A stretch of 64,000 bases of DNA from contig CM032127.1 of assembly GCA_018894105.1 (NCBI GenBank), positions 3,133,001 to 3,197,000 on the forward strand. Reading direction: 5' to 3'. Under the pieces are notes generated by a model. It had not been told where the DNA came from. It did no database searches and saw only the letters and a list, made by a program, of their open reading frames with translations. The stretch comes from Jacaranda mimosifolia (taxonomy: Eukaryota; Streptophyta; Magnoliopsida; Lamiales; Bignoniaceae). Positions 24,899 to 38,967 of the stretch are shown in pieces. The stretch's first letter is position 1. Every line of letters begins with the position of its first letter. A program made the translations under genes and the position numbers.

Positions 24899-27132
24899 AT
24901 GAACATCCGCCGTTCTTTTTTCCCTCTAGCCGCCGCCACCCACCGCCTCAGACTCCACTCTACCCTATCAGCCTTCTCAATTCCCATCCCCCCCCTTCTA
25001 AAACCAAACCCTCCAGTGCCACCAACACCGCCACCTCAAAACCCTAATTCCGCCGTCTCAGACTTCACCCGCATCTCCGAACTCCTGTCAAACCCGGCCA
25101 TCCAACCCGGTCCGGATCTTGAAGAGGCACTAACCACGGCACAGGTCAATCCAAGCCCGAATCTTTTACTCGAAATTTTTAACCATTTTGATTCCGCTCC
25201 AAAACCCTTGTTCACGCTCTTCAATTGGGCCCAGAAGCGGTCCGATTGCCAATTCTTCATGGCCGTTTTCAATGCCATGGTTAATTCTCTTGGCAAGGCC
25301 AGAGAGTTCGACTCAGCTTGGTGCCTGATTCTTGATCAGATTACAGGTGATCCGAGCAAAAGGCCCGATTTTGATACTTTTCTTATCATGATTAGGAAAT
25401 ATACACGTGCAGGTACTATCTAATTTTCTTAAGGAACATTCTTTTATTTTCTCTTTTGCTTTACTCTTTTTGTTTCAGTTTTATTGCAATTTTCAGGGAT
25501 TAATAAGTGTAAGACTTTCATTTTCATCATTTGTGGAATTTTGAGCTGCTTATGCTTGTCACATAATATTTTGATAGTTTTGGTTTGAATGTTTATATTT
25601 CTGAAAGAGCATTCTTTTCTTCTATTTAGTGTTCCCTTGAGTAACGGATATTTTCTTTTTGCCTTTTGGTAATTAAGTAGTCCAAACTTTGGTTCGTTCC
25701 TTCTAAAATTGATTTCATTCACATTCATCTGTTTTTGCATGCACACTTCTTTTTCGAGGATCATAGTTTCAATTTTTCTTTTTCCGACTCCGCGGGGATG
25801 ACTTGATTTCTTTAGCCAGCGGTTCACACCTACAATTTTATATGCAATTTTGATTCTGGTTTTGGTCTGTAATTCTTGCTTCATGTATGTTGTATGGACA
25901 CAGGTCTACCCTTTGCGGCCATTCGAACATTTGAATATGCATGTAGTTTGGATTTCTTAAATGATTCAGACCCCAAAAAGAATTTGCTTGAGACTCTATT
26001 AGACTCTTTATGCAAAGAAGGGCATGTCAGAATAGCTTCACAGTATTTTGATAAGCACAGAGCAAAAGATCCCAGCTGGTTACCACCTATTAGGATATAC
26101 AATATACTACTGAATGGATGGTTCAGATCACAAAAACTTAAACGTGCCGAGCGGCTTTGGGTGCAGATGAAAAAGGAAGATGTGAAGCCAACTGTTGTAA
26201 CTTATGGAACCCTCATTGAAGGATTGTGCCGAATGCGCCGCCCTGACATGGCAATGGAGTTACTTAATGAAATGAAGATGGAAGGAATTGAACCCAATGC
26301 AATTGTGTATAATCCAATAATAGATGCATTAGGCGAAGCTGGCAGGTTTAAGGAGGCGCTGGGGATGCTGGAAAGGTTCTCAATATTAGAACTGGGTCCA
26401 ACTATATCTACCTATAATTCGCTGGTGAAGGGCTTTTGCAAGGCTGGGGATCTGGTAGAGGCTTGCAAGATCCTTAAGATGATGATAGATTGTAAATGTT
26501 TACCGACACCTACAACTTATAGTTATTTCTTCAAGTACTTCTCAAAGGTTGGGAAGACTGACTTGGGCTTGAACCTTTATACCAAAATGATCAGATCTGG
26601 GTATGAACCAGACCGACTTACGTATCATCTGCTGGTGAAAATGTTGTGCAAGGAGGGGAAGCTGGACTTGACAACACGAATTATCGAGGAGATGACAACT
26701 AGGGGATTTGATTTGGACTTGGCAGCTAGTACCATGCTGATACACTTACTATGGGAAAAGCGTAGGTATGATGAGGCTGTTTCCGAGTTTCAGGACATGT
26801 TTCGTAGAGGCATTGTTCCTCAGTATCTCACATATCGGAGAATGACTGATGAATTAGAGAGGCGGGGAATGACTGCAACAGCGAGGAAACTTCATGGTCT
26901 GATGGCCTCAGTCACTCACTCAACAAAGCTGCCTGATTCATACAAGGGATTCAACACTTCTTCACATGAAAGGAAAAAGTCTATAGTACAGAAAGCTGAG
27001 GCAATGTCTGATATCTTAAAGACATGTAAAAACCCGAGGGAGCTTGGCAAGCATGGAAATCGACCAGAGAATGCTGTACTGAGTGCACAGAGATTAATTG
27101 ATAGTATTCAGAAAAAAGCCAACTTGAGGTAA
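24899..27132 (+). CDS. P-class pentatricopeptide repeat protein (two exons)
   Basis: PPR proteins bind single-stranded organelle RNA and control its processing or translation. Exons 24899-25412 and 25904-27132 join in phase 1 (...RKYTRAG to LPFAAIRTFEYA) to give 580 aa. About eight consecutive 35-residue repeats run from roughly residue 233 to 515. They are all P-type: for example IYNILLNGWFRSQKLKRAER, VTYGTLIEGLCRM and STYNSLVKGFCKAGDL. No E, DYW or SMR domain follows, so RNA editing is unlikely. The N-terminus (MNIRRSFFPLAAATHRLRLH) is basic and lacks acids, as in mitochondrial presequences. The region before the repeats (FNAMVNSLGKAREFDSAW) reminds me of the Arabidopsis SOAR1 (At5g11310) type, but that is from memory and needs a tree. 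Confidence 0.9.
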
Positions 27133-30100
27133 ACTACTTCATTTTTCTTGTAAACAAACAAAACATTAGTTACAGTTGCTTCCAGTTGGTCTTGTTAACA
27201 AGTTGAAATCGCTAATTGTAGGTGATGAAATACCCACGGATTTACTTGATTGTTAAGACGGACATATGCAGTGGAATATCTTTGTGTTGTTGTGTATTTG
27301 TGTCCGAGTTTGGTGAAGATATATTCAACAATGCTCACAGATGAATCAAAGCGCAGTTGTGCTTGATATGAAAGGAGAAGAAATGCGATGAATTCTACTG
27401 CATGATTGAAATTCTTAGCATGGAAAGTGTCGCATATAGGCATTTCTGGAATTCAGACGTTATGAGCACTTGAATTGTGTACTAGAGAAAATTGATATAC
27501 TTGCAGGCGCTTAAATCAATGAGCAGTGGAATCCCAAAAACAAAACCATAGTCATAACATGTGAAATGGCTTCATCATGTGGAGTTTTGGACTGAGGACC
27601 AAGAACATATATAGGTGAGATTCCTCACAATTTGCCAGCTCTACCATTATCTTCTTTAATTTTGCAATCTGATTCCACAATAGTCTTATTAGTACCCCAT
27701 ATATTCAGCTTCCATTCGTCTGCTTATTTCTTTTTGTTTTATGCAAATTTTTGCAGGACAAGTGCAAGGACTTGGACATTCAGCTTATTATCTTTTCATA
27801 CAAGGACCTCTTTCCCTACCTGCCAGCCATCTCAGTGTATGATTTCAGTTTGAATTTTTCATCAGAATTTTGGCACATCAGGCAGGATCCAGGTCAAACA
27901 TCTATCTATTATGTGTAACTAAAGAAAACCTTCCTGGAGCCTTAGAAAGATGCCTCGAAAGTGCTGCCCTGGATGAGAACTGAGATGATTTGTTATTTGA
28001 CTTGGCTACAGGCACCCTGCTGATACACAAAATTCCGCGGTCATTTATGTTGAGAAGTAGATACTGACCTCAATTTTTCTCATGAAAAACTCTGTGGGAA
28101 TATGGTCACACCGGTGAAACTTAAAGGAATTGATGGGCACCACCAGGACCCTGCACCTTAAAGGGACATAGTAAGGATTGACAAACTAAGAGCTCTTTCT
28201 TAATTCTATTGGTGGTGGTGCATGGCTGTTCTTAGTCGGTGAAGCGATTTATCTGACAAATTCCATAAACGAACGATACTTCAGCCTATTAACTTAACTA
28301 TGCAAAGGCATCCGTTCACGGCCAACCTCACGTAATGCTTGAAGTTACATGAGAAAATGGCCAAATTTGGTTATGTAATCAAATCACCATATAATCAGGT
28401 TCTTTATGGGATTGAATGGACAGCTTGATGGCAAATCTTAATTGAGTGGATTCTAATAATCTCTAACCCTACGCTATAGATGGGAGTACACCAAGCCTCA
28501 AAAAAGTGAAAATTATGTATTTGGCTGTTCTTTTTCTTTCTTAGTGTACTTATTTCCAATTGTATAGATGACTAATTGTACTAAATAGTCCTATGTATTA
28601 GACTGTGGTGATAAATATTCCGAATTCTGATTCAGCTTCTGCTATCTTTTCATGGAAAATTTTATGTCACTCACTTCAATAATTCAAATAGATTATTTGA
28701 GTTATTATAATTTGTGTACTCTTATGGGCCTATTTTTAAGTAATTAGGTCCACAGGAATCTGGATAGTATGACTTTTTGGCTGGGTTAAGGATTTTACTA
28801 TTTCATTATTGAGATGTGATGACTAATTATTGTTGGGCCCATATTATTATCACGATCTTGAATCATAATTGAATCAAGACACTTGAGAGCACTAATTTTA
28901 TATTATGTTGGAAGTTCTTGTCCCGTGTTAAGGTTTAATTTTTATTTTTTTTAAAATTTTTCAACAAAAATATTATTCAAATAGAACTAAGGTAGTTGAA
29001 TTGGAAATTCAGAAAAATTGATCATCTTTTCAGATCAACTATTGATTATTATCTTGATAAGTTATGTCTCGTCAATTAATTAATCAGACGCAAGCTTCTC
29101 TTGGGATAGATTTTTCCTTTTTGTTAATAGCAGTTATTTTTCGATTATTATTCTCGTTCCAATTTTAAAGAGCTAGTTTATAACGTGTTATTTGTTCGTG
29201 CGCCACTGAAACATCAGTTTTCATTAGATGTGCATGTGCTAAGCATGTCGCGAATGTTCATAAAAGTTTTGTTTTCTTTATTTATTGAAATTTAGATTTC
29301 GAATTTCAACCACGTTATCTAAACAACACTGAGTGATGTTTTGAAGTCGTCTGGATACATAATGAATAACTATTATTTATTCAACTTAAAAATATAATTA
29401 ATTTCTTGTTAGCGAAAAGAATTTTGTTGGAGTCATCATTGTAAGCGTGCGTACATATAATTATTTTTAAAATAAAACTAAATAAAATATATTAAATACA
29501 TTTATCTAAACAACCTTTAAGGAATAAAACAAGCCAATTATATGACACACAATAAAGGCTATATATAACCTAATGAGAATGAAAATAATAATTCAAGCAA
29601 CTTTTAAGCTAAGATTGATGTGACCCACTACTATATACAATGCCAATGTGGAATCCCCACTGCCTTAAATTAGCCATAAGTGATATTTTATCAAACAAGG
29701 ATAGATGAATGATAGCCCCCTAGGAACACATCAAATATTAATTTATGTCCCACAATGTGGTCATCATATGAAAAAATAAAATTACTCTAAACAAGATAGT
29801 CAAAACTACATTCAAGCATACACTCAAGTGGATTGGTGAATTCTAAATTAATATTAAAGACTAACTAAACATAATAAATGAAATATTTCATAAATAATAC
29901 TTCAATTATTATAATTAATAGTCAAAATTGGATAATTGTCATTTCTAATAGTCAATATTCAGATTCACATGTATGAAGTTTAAGGTTTAATATGCATCAT
30001 ATATTAAAAAAATATTACTTATTGTATTTTTATTGGGTATGTCTGATAATTACATTTAAATTCAAGTTCAACCTAATTTTGAGCGGAATAATAAATTTGA

Positions 30101-30630
30101 GGTATAAGATCTCTATGTAAAAATTAATTGATTTAATTGACTTTGTTCATGCTTAATTAGATTAGGTCGAGAGAGTTAAGTCTACGGTCGAGAATGATTC
30201 AATTGCCAAACCTAGTGATTGATTTGAAAATATTTATGATGGATTTAATTAAATTAGTATTATTTATCAAAATCTAATTTAGGCATCACAAATTATCAAG
30301 TTTTATTGTGATTAATTTGTCTCTTTATTCACTTAGGTGACAAACAATAAATGCTAATAACAAAGCTATTATCAAGACAATTTGCAATAATATCAATATT
30401 AGTATTATTTTGATAATAATATCAATTAACAGTAGTATTATATATATTGTGGCATGTGGGCTTGTTTGCTTTGACATGTAGGATTAGGAGGGATTAATAT
30501 GCTAGTGATATATAAACTAAAAATGGTATCCAAAATTATATAATCTATTATTTGCTTGAATTTTAGAAATTAGTAATATCTAATGTTTTGTTGACAAGAT
30601 GAATCAATGTGATTATATTTTGTAATGTCT
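27133..30630. other. PPR 3' region and AT-rich spacer
   Basis: I recognise no gene. From 27133 to about 28640 base composition is nearer that of transcribed DNA and may be a long or alternatively spliced 3' UTR, but the open frames are short and unlike any family I know. From 28.7 kb onward the sequence is AT-rich spacer without clear elements. Confidence 0.5.
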
Positions 30631-31010
30631 AAAATGTCATAATTTCTAAAAAGGTAAATTTCTAAAATTTGGTAGAAAGCATTGAGAATAGAGTTTTTAT
30701 AAGGGTAAGAATGTTATTTTTATTTTTTATCGTATCAAATTTGAAATGATGGAAAATGGATCAGGCCAAGATGGCTTGATCCATAAACTAATTTGGCTCA
30801 TGAAATCATGTAGGCTAAAATGTCATAACTTCTAAAAATGTAAATTTCTAAAATTTGGTACAAAGCGTTGAGAATATGGTTTTTATAAAGGTAAGAATGT
30901 TATTTTCATTCTTTATCATATCAAATTTGAAATGATGGAAAATGGATCAGGCCAAGATAGCTTGATCCATAAACTAATCTGGCTCATGATATCATGTAGG
31001 CCTAAAAAGA
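30631..31010. repeat. 186-bp tandem duplication
   Basis: AAAATGTCATAATTTCTAAA at 30631 recurs at 30817 as AAAATGTCATAACTTCTAAA, and similarity continues for the whole 186 bp, including GGATCAGGCCAAGATGGCTT (second copy with AAGATAG). The copies differ at a handful of positions. Each holds an inverted pair, GGATCAGGCCAAGAT(G/A)GCTTGATCC, able to form a short hairpin. Confidence 0.85.
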
Positions 31011-31206
31011 TATCATGGGTCATAAAAATGTGAAGTAAATAAGAGATAAAACTTTAAAATGAATTTATAAAATTTTATCAAACGAAGTAAACAAGTCATA
31101 TATATATTGAGATAAAAAACTAAAAGGAATTAATATATACATATATAGATGTATAATTGTAAGAGGAAAAATCTAGCGGACAGGGTGGGAGAATCTTTGA
31201 GAGAAG

Positions 31207-31238
<32 letters not shown>

Positions 31239-33435
31239 TTACTTATAAATATAAAGAAAAAGAAAGCAGCAATGCCAGTGTAAAAAGAAAACGACGGGTG
31301 ATTAATGGGGCGATTGAAATTTGAAAGAGAGAGACAGAGACAGAGAGTGGTTGCAGTCAACATATGTACTCAATACACACACACACACACACACACACGC
31401 ATTTACAGACACTCACTCACTCTCTCTCACACACTTACACACTCTACTTTGTGAGAACGAGAGAGAGAGAGAGAATCAGTGCTCCAAAATTCCCTCCCAC
31501 TTACCACTCCACATACCAACGAAAATCCTCTGCTCATATGTCCCCCTCCACCCCCACCCCGCCACCCCCGGCCTGTCTCTTTTAATATGTAAAAAAATAT
31601 TTTCTTTCTTGATGGAATGAGGGGTCACTTCTTTATCATTTTTATGTTTTCATCCCTTATTATTATTATTATCCCCATAAAAATGAAAATCAAATAATAT
31701 AATAAAATACCATAAAATAAAAAAATTATCTATAAACGAATCTATATAGATTTGTTGTTCATCTAGTTATGTATTTTTTATGTAAAATTCGTCGAATTAA
31801 TTTGATTGGTATAACTTATTCAATATTTAATAGTATCAATATAATCTTGATTATTTATTTGTTTATAATGTAAATTCTCAATCGAAATATTGAAATACAT
31901 AAAATGAAGATGAATGTGGCTTTACACAGCAGAAATAGTCTGATTGAAAAAAAAAAACTTTAATCATATATTTCATGAAACCCACAAATTAATGGAAATG
32001 GCAAAAAATATAATTTCTTGTAATAAGGTCGCTTTGATTATCATAGTAATAATTTAAAAAAATTTCATGCAAAATTTGATGATTAAAGGAGACTTCTCCG
32101 TTACTTTTCCCAATTTCAATGAGATTTAACTTTTTTTTTTTCCTTTGTAAGAAAGAGATCGTCCCAATTTAATTTAAGTACCCCACAATTTCGAATCCAT
32201 CTTCAATTTAGGACTATAATTGGTACAACTGAAGTTATTCTGCTCCCACAAAAAATTGTGACTTAAATCTTTCCAAAAATTGGGAACTTCAAAGTTAAAA
32301 CTCAATTCTTGGCTAGAAAAGCAATTAGTTAAAGTTCATCTGACTTCCCCAACACAATCATGACACAAAGATTCTGGGTCTATGTTGCATTATTAAACTC
32401 CCCCGAAGCCCCCAATGTTTCCCCCTATTTGCAACTACACCCCCATAAATTTCCACATCTTTTTCAACTAAGGAAAAAAAAAAAAAAAACACTTTTCACT
32501 CAATGATAATTTAAATAGGTGATTTTTTCTTTCTGAAAAAGGAAAAAAGTATATGTAATAAATTTAATATATCTATTAATAAAATATTAATTATATTTTA
32601 ATATGTTTGAATTATATTTATCTTTATATTTTAATTGTTACAGCTGTACATAAATAATTATGTCAAGTGTTCAATCGACCAACAGTGTCATCTCATTTGT
32701 ATTTGTGATTGATGAAATTCAAATCTCAACGAATTATTTAGTGTCTACTTGCATGTGTAAATAAAGAAAATGAAACGTACGGAGTAACTACTATTTACAT
32801 TCTACCAACTCCATGATTTATTACAGCTGTTTTATCTTTAGCTTTTATTCTATATTTATATAAAAGATGGATAAATACATTAAAATTATAAAAAGAAATT
32901 AGTATTATATAAAAATAAACATGTATTTTTATTTATTTTATATTGTAAGAATTTTAATGCACGTGAAAAAAATACCAAAATCACTAATAAACAATGATAA
33001 TACTAATTGTGATCATACATAGTTGATTTACTGATTAATCGTACCAATGCTTTTCCCACATAATGAGTGTATATATATTAATTTGTATATTGTGGTAATA
33101 TTAGTGGAAAAAAGTGAACATTAATAATTATTTTAAAAGAATTTAAAAAGAATGACGAAAATGCTCGAATTTCATTATTATTTTCTTTTTTCACTATTTT
33201 TATTCGTAATTAATATTTTATTAATATATAATATTTACGGGAATAACTGCTGGAGACATACATCTGAAAAGAAAATGGAAAAATTTACTTGGAGAGAGAG
33301 AGAGAGATGAGAGATGAAAAGATACTGCAACTATTATTAAAAGAAGAAAGCACATTTGTATCTGTATATGCCAGAAAAAAACTTTTCCTTTTTAATGCCA
33401 TCTCTCCCTTAAGCTCCCTACACACACACAAAACC

Positions 33436-33466
<31 letters not shown>

Positions 33467-33841
33467 AAAAGAAAGAAAGAAAGAAAAAAGAAAAATGGAA
33501 AATGGAAAATGTGATTCTCTTTCCTCTTTTTCCCTGAAATTCGTGCTCCCCCCTCAAGTGTTCCCTCTTTTTCTAGCTTAGGACTTTTAACTTTAGCTTT
33601 TCTTGAAATCCCTCAAGCTGATACAAACCCAGAGCAATAACCACTTGATTTTATTTTATTTTTTTTTTCTTTTTTATTAAATTTTGAATTTTTCTTTTTC
33701 TTTTTCTTTTTTTTTAAATTAAAGACTCTTGCCTTGAGCTCTGGGCTTCATCAGGGCGGTGATGATGGCGTCGTGAAAATGTTAAAAATGTCACCTTTAC
33801 TTCTTATGCAGCATATACAACTAATATAACTGTTTATATAC
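31011..33841. other. Simple-repeat zone and TIFY8 upstream region
   Basis: No gene is seen. The stretch holds an AAT trinucleotide run (31207-31238), (CA)n (31374-31398), CT-rich DNA to 31440, (GA)n at 31458-31474 and 33292-33306, and a long A-run at 33438-33463. The CT/CA-rich block at 31360-31560 looks like a plant 5' leader. A 3' splice-site-like TTATGCAG ends at 33812, so TIFY8 may have a spliced leader, though this is inference. A short uORF (ATGATGGCGTCGTGA) lies near 33760. Confidence 0.45.
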
Positions 33842-36800
33842 ATGGCTCATGCTCACAGCAGCAGTAAAAATAGCAAACCAAATGTTAGTGTTAATGCCGG
33901 TGGTGATGCTGAAGTGAAGCCCACCACTTTTCACGATTTTCTTGGTAACAAGGGCCAAGGCCAAGATTCTGCTCCGGCGGCCGTTGGAGGTGGTCGGCCG
34001 CTCCCGGAGGTGTCGCCGTCTGCGACTTCTGATCTGGGTTCTGGTAAGAAGAAAGTAAAACATCACTACCCGCGTTCGTTCGTGTTATCGTTTCTTCTTT
34101 CTTATATTTTGAGTACTGTTTCTTCCCCCTTCATTCTTGTTTTCTTTCTTATGTATGTGTGTATAATTTGATCAAGTCTTTTTTGAGTTACTGTGCGTAG
34201 AGTGTGGTTTAGGTTTTTCTTTTTTCCCTTTTCTTTTTCCATGTTGTTGTAGTGACCTTATATCTTTTACATTAAATTTCATTGGTATATTTGCATTGTT
34301 AACTTTTTGTTGCTGGCATTTTGGTAAATCTATCCATGAGCTCCTTAACTTGTGCTACTCTGTCTTGTTGAATTTGTGTATTGGTACTTTTGGCAATGGA
34401 GTAGTTTCATGTGAGGTCATTGGTGGAGTAGTTCCTTGGACCTCCCTCCTCTGTGTATATCTGTGCATTTTAAATTGATAATGAGTTGGTGTATTTTGGT
34501 GTCTTTTCCTTTTAATTTCTTTGTTATTTGGACAATTTTCTTTAAGGCTTTACAATAAATATTGCTGATTTACTACAATTTGTTATTGCTAAAATGATAA
34601 TTTAGTATGTGAGAGCACTCCACATAAATGAAAATCACTTAAATTGCAATTGCATTGTTGATGCTGCTATGATTTCAAGATTGTTGATGACTGCTTGAGG
34701 GAATTGTGGTTTGATAGTTTTCTCATTGATTATGTTAGAAAGACATGTCAGTAACCATTTAGAGGGGATACCATTTTATGGATCAAGAGGCGATATTACA
34801 GGCCCTGAAAGTAGTAACAGATTCACGGGGTATAAGAGAAGCAACTCTGATTCTTTTATGTTGTCATCAAGAGATAAATTTCCACAAGGGCAAACAGATT
34901 CACAAGACAGCCCACTTTTGACTAAGGTGTGTTCTTTTTTTAATTTTCTGTCTTCATACTTCCATGCCATCCCATCTTCAAAGAATTACGAGTTTAGACC
35001 TCTTAAATCTAGCCTCAGGATATTAATAAGGATCTTGTGGACTTATGCTGGTTGAATCTCATTTTGTATGATGTTCACAGTTCACTCTAATGTTGGGAGT
35101 TTTGTTCAATCTCAGCTGCTGCGATATTCAGGGGGAGAGCGGCCAAGACGGCCACATGATGAGGAAACGTCCTTTGGTATGCATCAAATGAGGCCAATTT
35201 CAGCCTCTTTTATATCTCAGTCTTCCACTGGTGGTAGAGCTGATACTAATCCTTCCAAACGGGATAGAGCTACAGCTGTAACCCCTGGTCCCATATTGCA
35301 ATATCCTCCACGTACTGGCCAGGTCATGCCATTTGGCTATCAAGCCCCATCAAATAGGTTTAAGGACGCGAATGTGGGTCCTTCTCTCATATCACAGACA
35401 GCTGCTGATGAAGGATCTAGGACTGGAATTAAAGGATCCGGAGTTTTGAGCTCAGTCAATGCAACCGGAGCTATCTCTGGGAGACAGCCAGCAGGGGTCC
35501 TTATACGCAGTGGCAAACAGAAATCTGGTGTTGGCATTTCTGAACCGGAGTCTTCTACTATGCCCAGGTTAATTCAGGACTGAGGTTCTGTCTTATCTAT
35601 TTCATGCCTGAGTAATTAGCCTGAAATTAAAACACACTTGAAGAGCTATTTTTTCACTAATTTTATGACAGTCAGCGTGGAGCAGAATCTGCTGGTCGTC
35701 AAATGACTATATTTTATGGTGGTCAAGCACATGTTTTTGACAATGTTCATCCCAATAAGGTTTGTTTCTGCAGCTATCTGGAGTATTTACTGATTTTTTA
35801 GAACTAATCAAGTGCAAAATTGTCTAAATTTCTGTTGCTGTATGTGAAACAAAAGGCTGCTTTCATTCTATTTGATTGGTTGGATAGGAACAGTGAGATG
35901 CCATCTGTAGTTGCTATTATCCCATCCAGAATTGTATGTCCAAATTTGTGTTGTTGACCATTTAACTTGATTTTTCTTAATGCAATTCTGATAATTTTAG
36001 TTCATTTATTTGAATAGTATTTTTAATAATTTCAAATGCACTCTAAAGAAACTGTAATTAGAAGGTCTTTTTAAGTCAAAATGTCAAAATCCAGTTCAAT
36101 AATTTTCTTAAAAGATTAGAATATTTGTCTTTATGCTATACTAAACTGGACATACGGATGTGCACTGAGGGAGTGTTATCATAACTCACAAATGATATAA
36201 GCTGACTGGATGCATCATATTCATCCATATGGTTATGATGGATTGAAAGCCTGGAATAGCACAACTATATTTGGGGCCTAAAATTTTGTCACAGCCTGAA
36301 AATCTATAAAACAATGAGAGATGGAGCAAAGCAATAGAAAAAGGAATATATCTATCCAGGAAATCCAATTAAACCCACATTACTGCACCTACAAATCTCA
36401 TGTCCATATTGCTGATGTGGAACCCGTATCCACATGGAACTAAAGACATTTTTGGGCACCAATGACATCTTCAGTGCAGCAACCTCTTCAGAACTCAATC
36501 TCGTTCCAACTCAAAACAACTAGCATTTTCCAGCCACATATTTTATACTTTGTTTTCGAGAAATTGAAGGTTGAAATATTTTCCATAGTTGAAAACTGCC
36601 CATTTTAGCACAAATCCGAAACAGTTCTGATCACATTTAGTGTTAAGTGGCAAGAGGATCAGTGATAGCTTGCTCAATAAAAAGTTGTGGAGACATAATG
36701 CAGTTCAGATGGATATACCTTGGTGGCATACAAATTGGAAGATCAAGAAAGAACCAAGACGAGGGGTCCTCTCGCTAGAAAAAATATGTGCATCCCCATG

Positions 36801-38478
36801 ACCATAAACAGAAAACCTAATGGCCTTTGGGGACTTGTTGACGGTTGTAAGACATTAAACAAAAAAAATAGCAGAGAAATACATTGATTTCCGCAGCACA
36901 TTAAGGGGATTAACACTTTATGAACTTTATCCATTGATCTCGCAGTTTCGATGAATTCTTGTAGAGATACTCTCAACATCTTTTGGTTGCACTCTGAGTT
37001 GTGTCTTTCCACCTGTGCCTCAGGCATTTATGTTTTTAGGTTTAAAATTATAAAACATTAACGATGTTAGTTTTTTTATTATGATTGATGATAATTACGC
37101 ATTGGTAGTCCAGGTGGTGTTTTCTTGATGCGTGTTTTTATTCTCCACTTGGTGATCTAGGCGTCACTGTGATACTTTTTGTGTTCCAGAGGGTTTTATA
37201 TGAAAATGCAGTCATACTGTCTTTCTGTAGGGGTTTTCCATATTGAAAGTGGTTCGTGCGTTTAATTTATTCTGCTAGTAAAGAAATGTTGGAGATTAAC
37301 TTTGATTGGAAATTCCAAATTTAACTAGATTTCTTGGAAAAAAAGGTATTTTTCATTTTTGTTGCACGCTACCCTTTTAATCTATCGATTCTTTTATATC
37401 CTTTCTTTGATAACTTCACCCATAGAGTTTTGGCACCATGAAATGGTGGTAAGACACAACACCACTTCAAAACCGCTCAGACAGTCCATCAGATCAGGCC
37501 ACAAAATCCACATCAAGAAAACATTTTCAGGGTCTGAAAGTAGTTAAAACTACAATTCTCAGCCATGAAATAGGATTGCCTTCTTTTACTTTCAAAGTGA
37601 AGTATTTTGGTTGCCATTTATTGTTAGCATCATCCATCTTTTCAATCTGGAGAGCATATCTAATTGATGACTAACTGCTTGACCCATAGCGCTTATTGGG
37701 GTTGGGGGTTGGGGGTTGGGGGTTTGGGGGGGGGGGGGAACCACCTCATGTTGACTGTTATGGTTCCTCATGTTGACTGTTGCGGTTCTTTGTGTCTCAA
37801 GTGTATAAGAAAATAAAGTTGTGCTTACCGGTAGTCTATAGTTTTTGATATAATGTTAAGTATCTGATTCTAATAATTCGTAATTGGTCGAGGACAAACC
37901 TTCCAAACCATGACTTTTACTATCTCCTAGTATGGTGCTTTGTGTGACAAATGTATAGAAATAAAACTGCGCCTTTGCCAATAGTTATAGCTTTTATCTT
38001 GGTGTTGCTTGATTGAAAAAATATTTTTCCTCTCAATTCCTAGATTAGGAGGATCATTTCTGGTTCTGCATTGTGTAAATTACTGTACTACATTGCCATT
38101 CAAAACTTAATTTTTGATTGCTTGGTGCCAAAAGTTCCATCCATAGCATTACAGATAATAATGAAGTTGATGCCTTCACAAACACTAGGACTGAATAGAT
38201 CTTTAAACTTTCTTTACTTTTGCATTGGGTATTGCTTATAGTCTCTTTCCACTTTCTTTCTGCTCACACATCAGGCAGATGTTATAATGGCCTTGGCTGG
38301 ATCAAATGGAGGATCTTGGTCGACAACCTACACGCCCAATTCTTCAGCTAGGCCATCCACTGGAGAAAACCGGATACCAAGTGGCGACAATGATGCCGGC
38401 ATTTCTATATTGAGAGAGTTGCATGGAAGGCCATCAGACAAAGGGGACTCCCACCGCGGTTTTGGCTCTGGTGATTAA
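33842..38478 (+). CDS. TIFY8: TIFY8 transcriptional regulator (five exons)
   Basis: TIFY8 is a nuclear TIFY protein that binds NINJA/TOPLESS-type co-repressors. Exons are 33842-34043, 34739-34926, 35116-35567, 35672-35759 and 38275-38478, totalling 1134 nt, or 377 aa, near the known TIFY8 length, with phases consistent. The TIFY domain lies at about 290-330: QMTIFYGGQAHVFDNVHPNK ends exon 4 and ADVIMALAGSNGGSWSTTYT opens exon 5. No Jas motif and no GATA zinc finger follow, which excludes JAZ and ZML and fits TIFY8. The N-terminal part (FHDFLGNKG; RSNSDSFM) is also TIFY8-like. It is Ser/Gly-rich and probably disordered. Intron 4 is 2515 nt, much longer than the others, and contains a G-rich tract. 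Confidence 0.93.
37698..37738 (+). repeat. G-rich tract with G-quadruplex potential
   Basis: Intron 4 of TIFY8 has GGGGTT(GGGGGTT)n followed by a run of 13 G. Five G-runs separated by TT or TTT meet the G3+N1-7 rule several times over and would lie in the transcript strand. The unit TTGGGGG resembles telomeric repeats of some organisms but not the plant TTTAGGG. Run lengths may be affected by sequencing. Confidence 0.7.
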
Positions 38479-38967
38479 CAAATTTCTTATCCCAGTTGTT
38501 TTAAATGCTTGTTTGAATATTACTTCAATCTATCTGAGGATCTCAACCTTATAACAAACTGTGCTGCCTTGAAGATCTGATCTGCAGAGAGGGAAATATT
38601 GTGAACCAAAGTGTCTTGCATTTGTTATAACGATTTTTGTTGATGTCTGAGTGTAAGAATACTGACACAGCATTGGATAGGTGTTGTAGGGAGTTATGAG
38701 GGAGTGATGAGAAGTGTGGAAAAAGGGGCCTCAGTTGAAGCAGCAGCCAAAATCAGTGCAGGAGGAAAAGCTGAGGAGGAATGTTAACTTCATATTGTTG
38801 CTTTCAGCTAAGAAATGAATGGCTGTACTTAGAACACGTTTGACCATATTGCCTTTTTGCTGTGAAGCTAGTGCACTCAATCCTTGATCAGCTATTTCTC
38901 ACTACCCACTACATTTAGCTTCCAGATTTTCAAAAAGACAACACTACAGAATTTCTTTCCACCCTTA

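Noticed and set aside
27133..28640. Additional gene after the PPR protein
   Set aside because: Composition is suggestive of transcription, but no open frame has a recognisable domain or sensible exon phases.
31321..31620. Plus-strand frames with His-Thr runs
   Set aside because: Translation of (CA)n and (GA)n microsatellites. No start context or family.
33285..33557. Frames with poly-Phe/poly-Lys
   Set aside because: Product of the long A-run at 33438-33463.
36186..37027. Minus-strand frames within TIFY8 intron 4, possible nested gene
   Set aside because: Short, no conserved motif, and the flanking splice sites of TIFY8 explain the region as intron.
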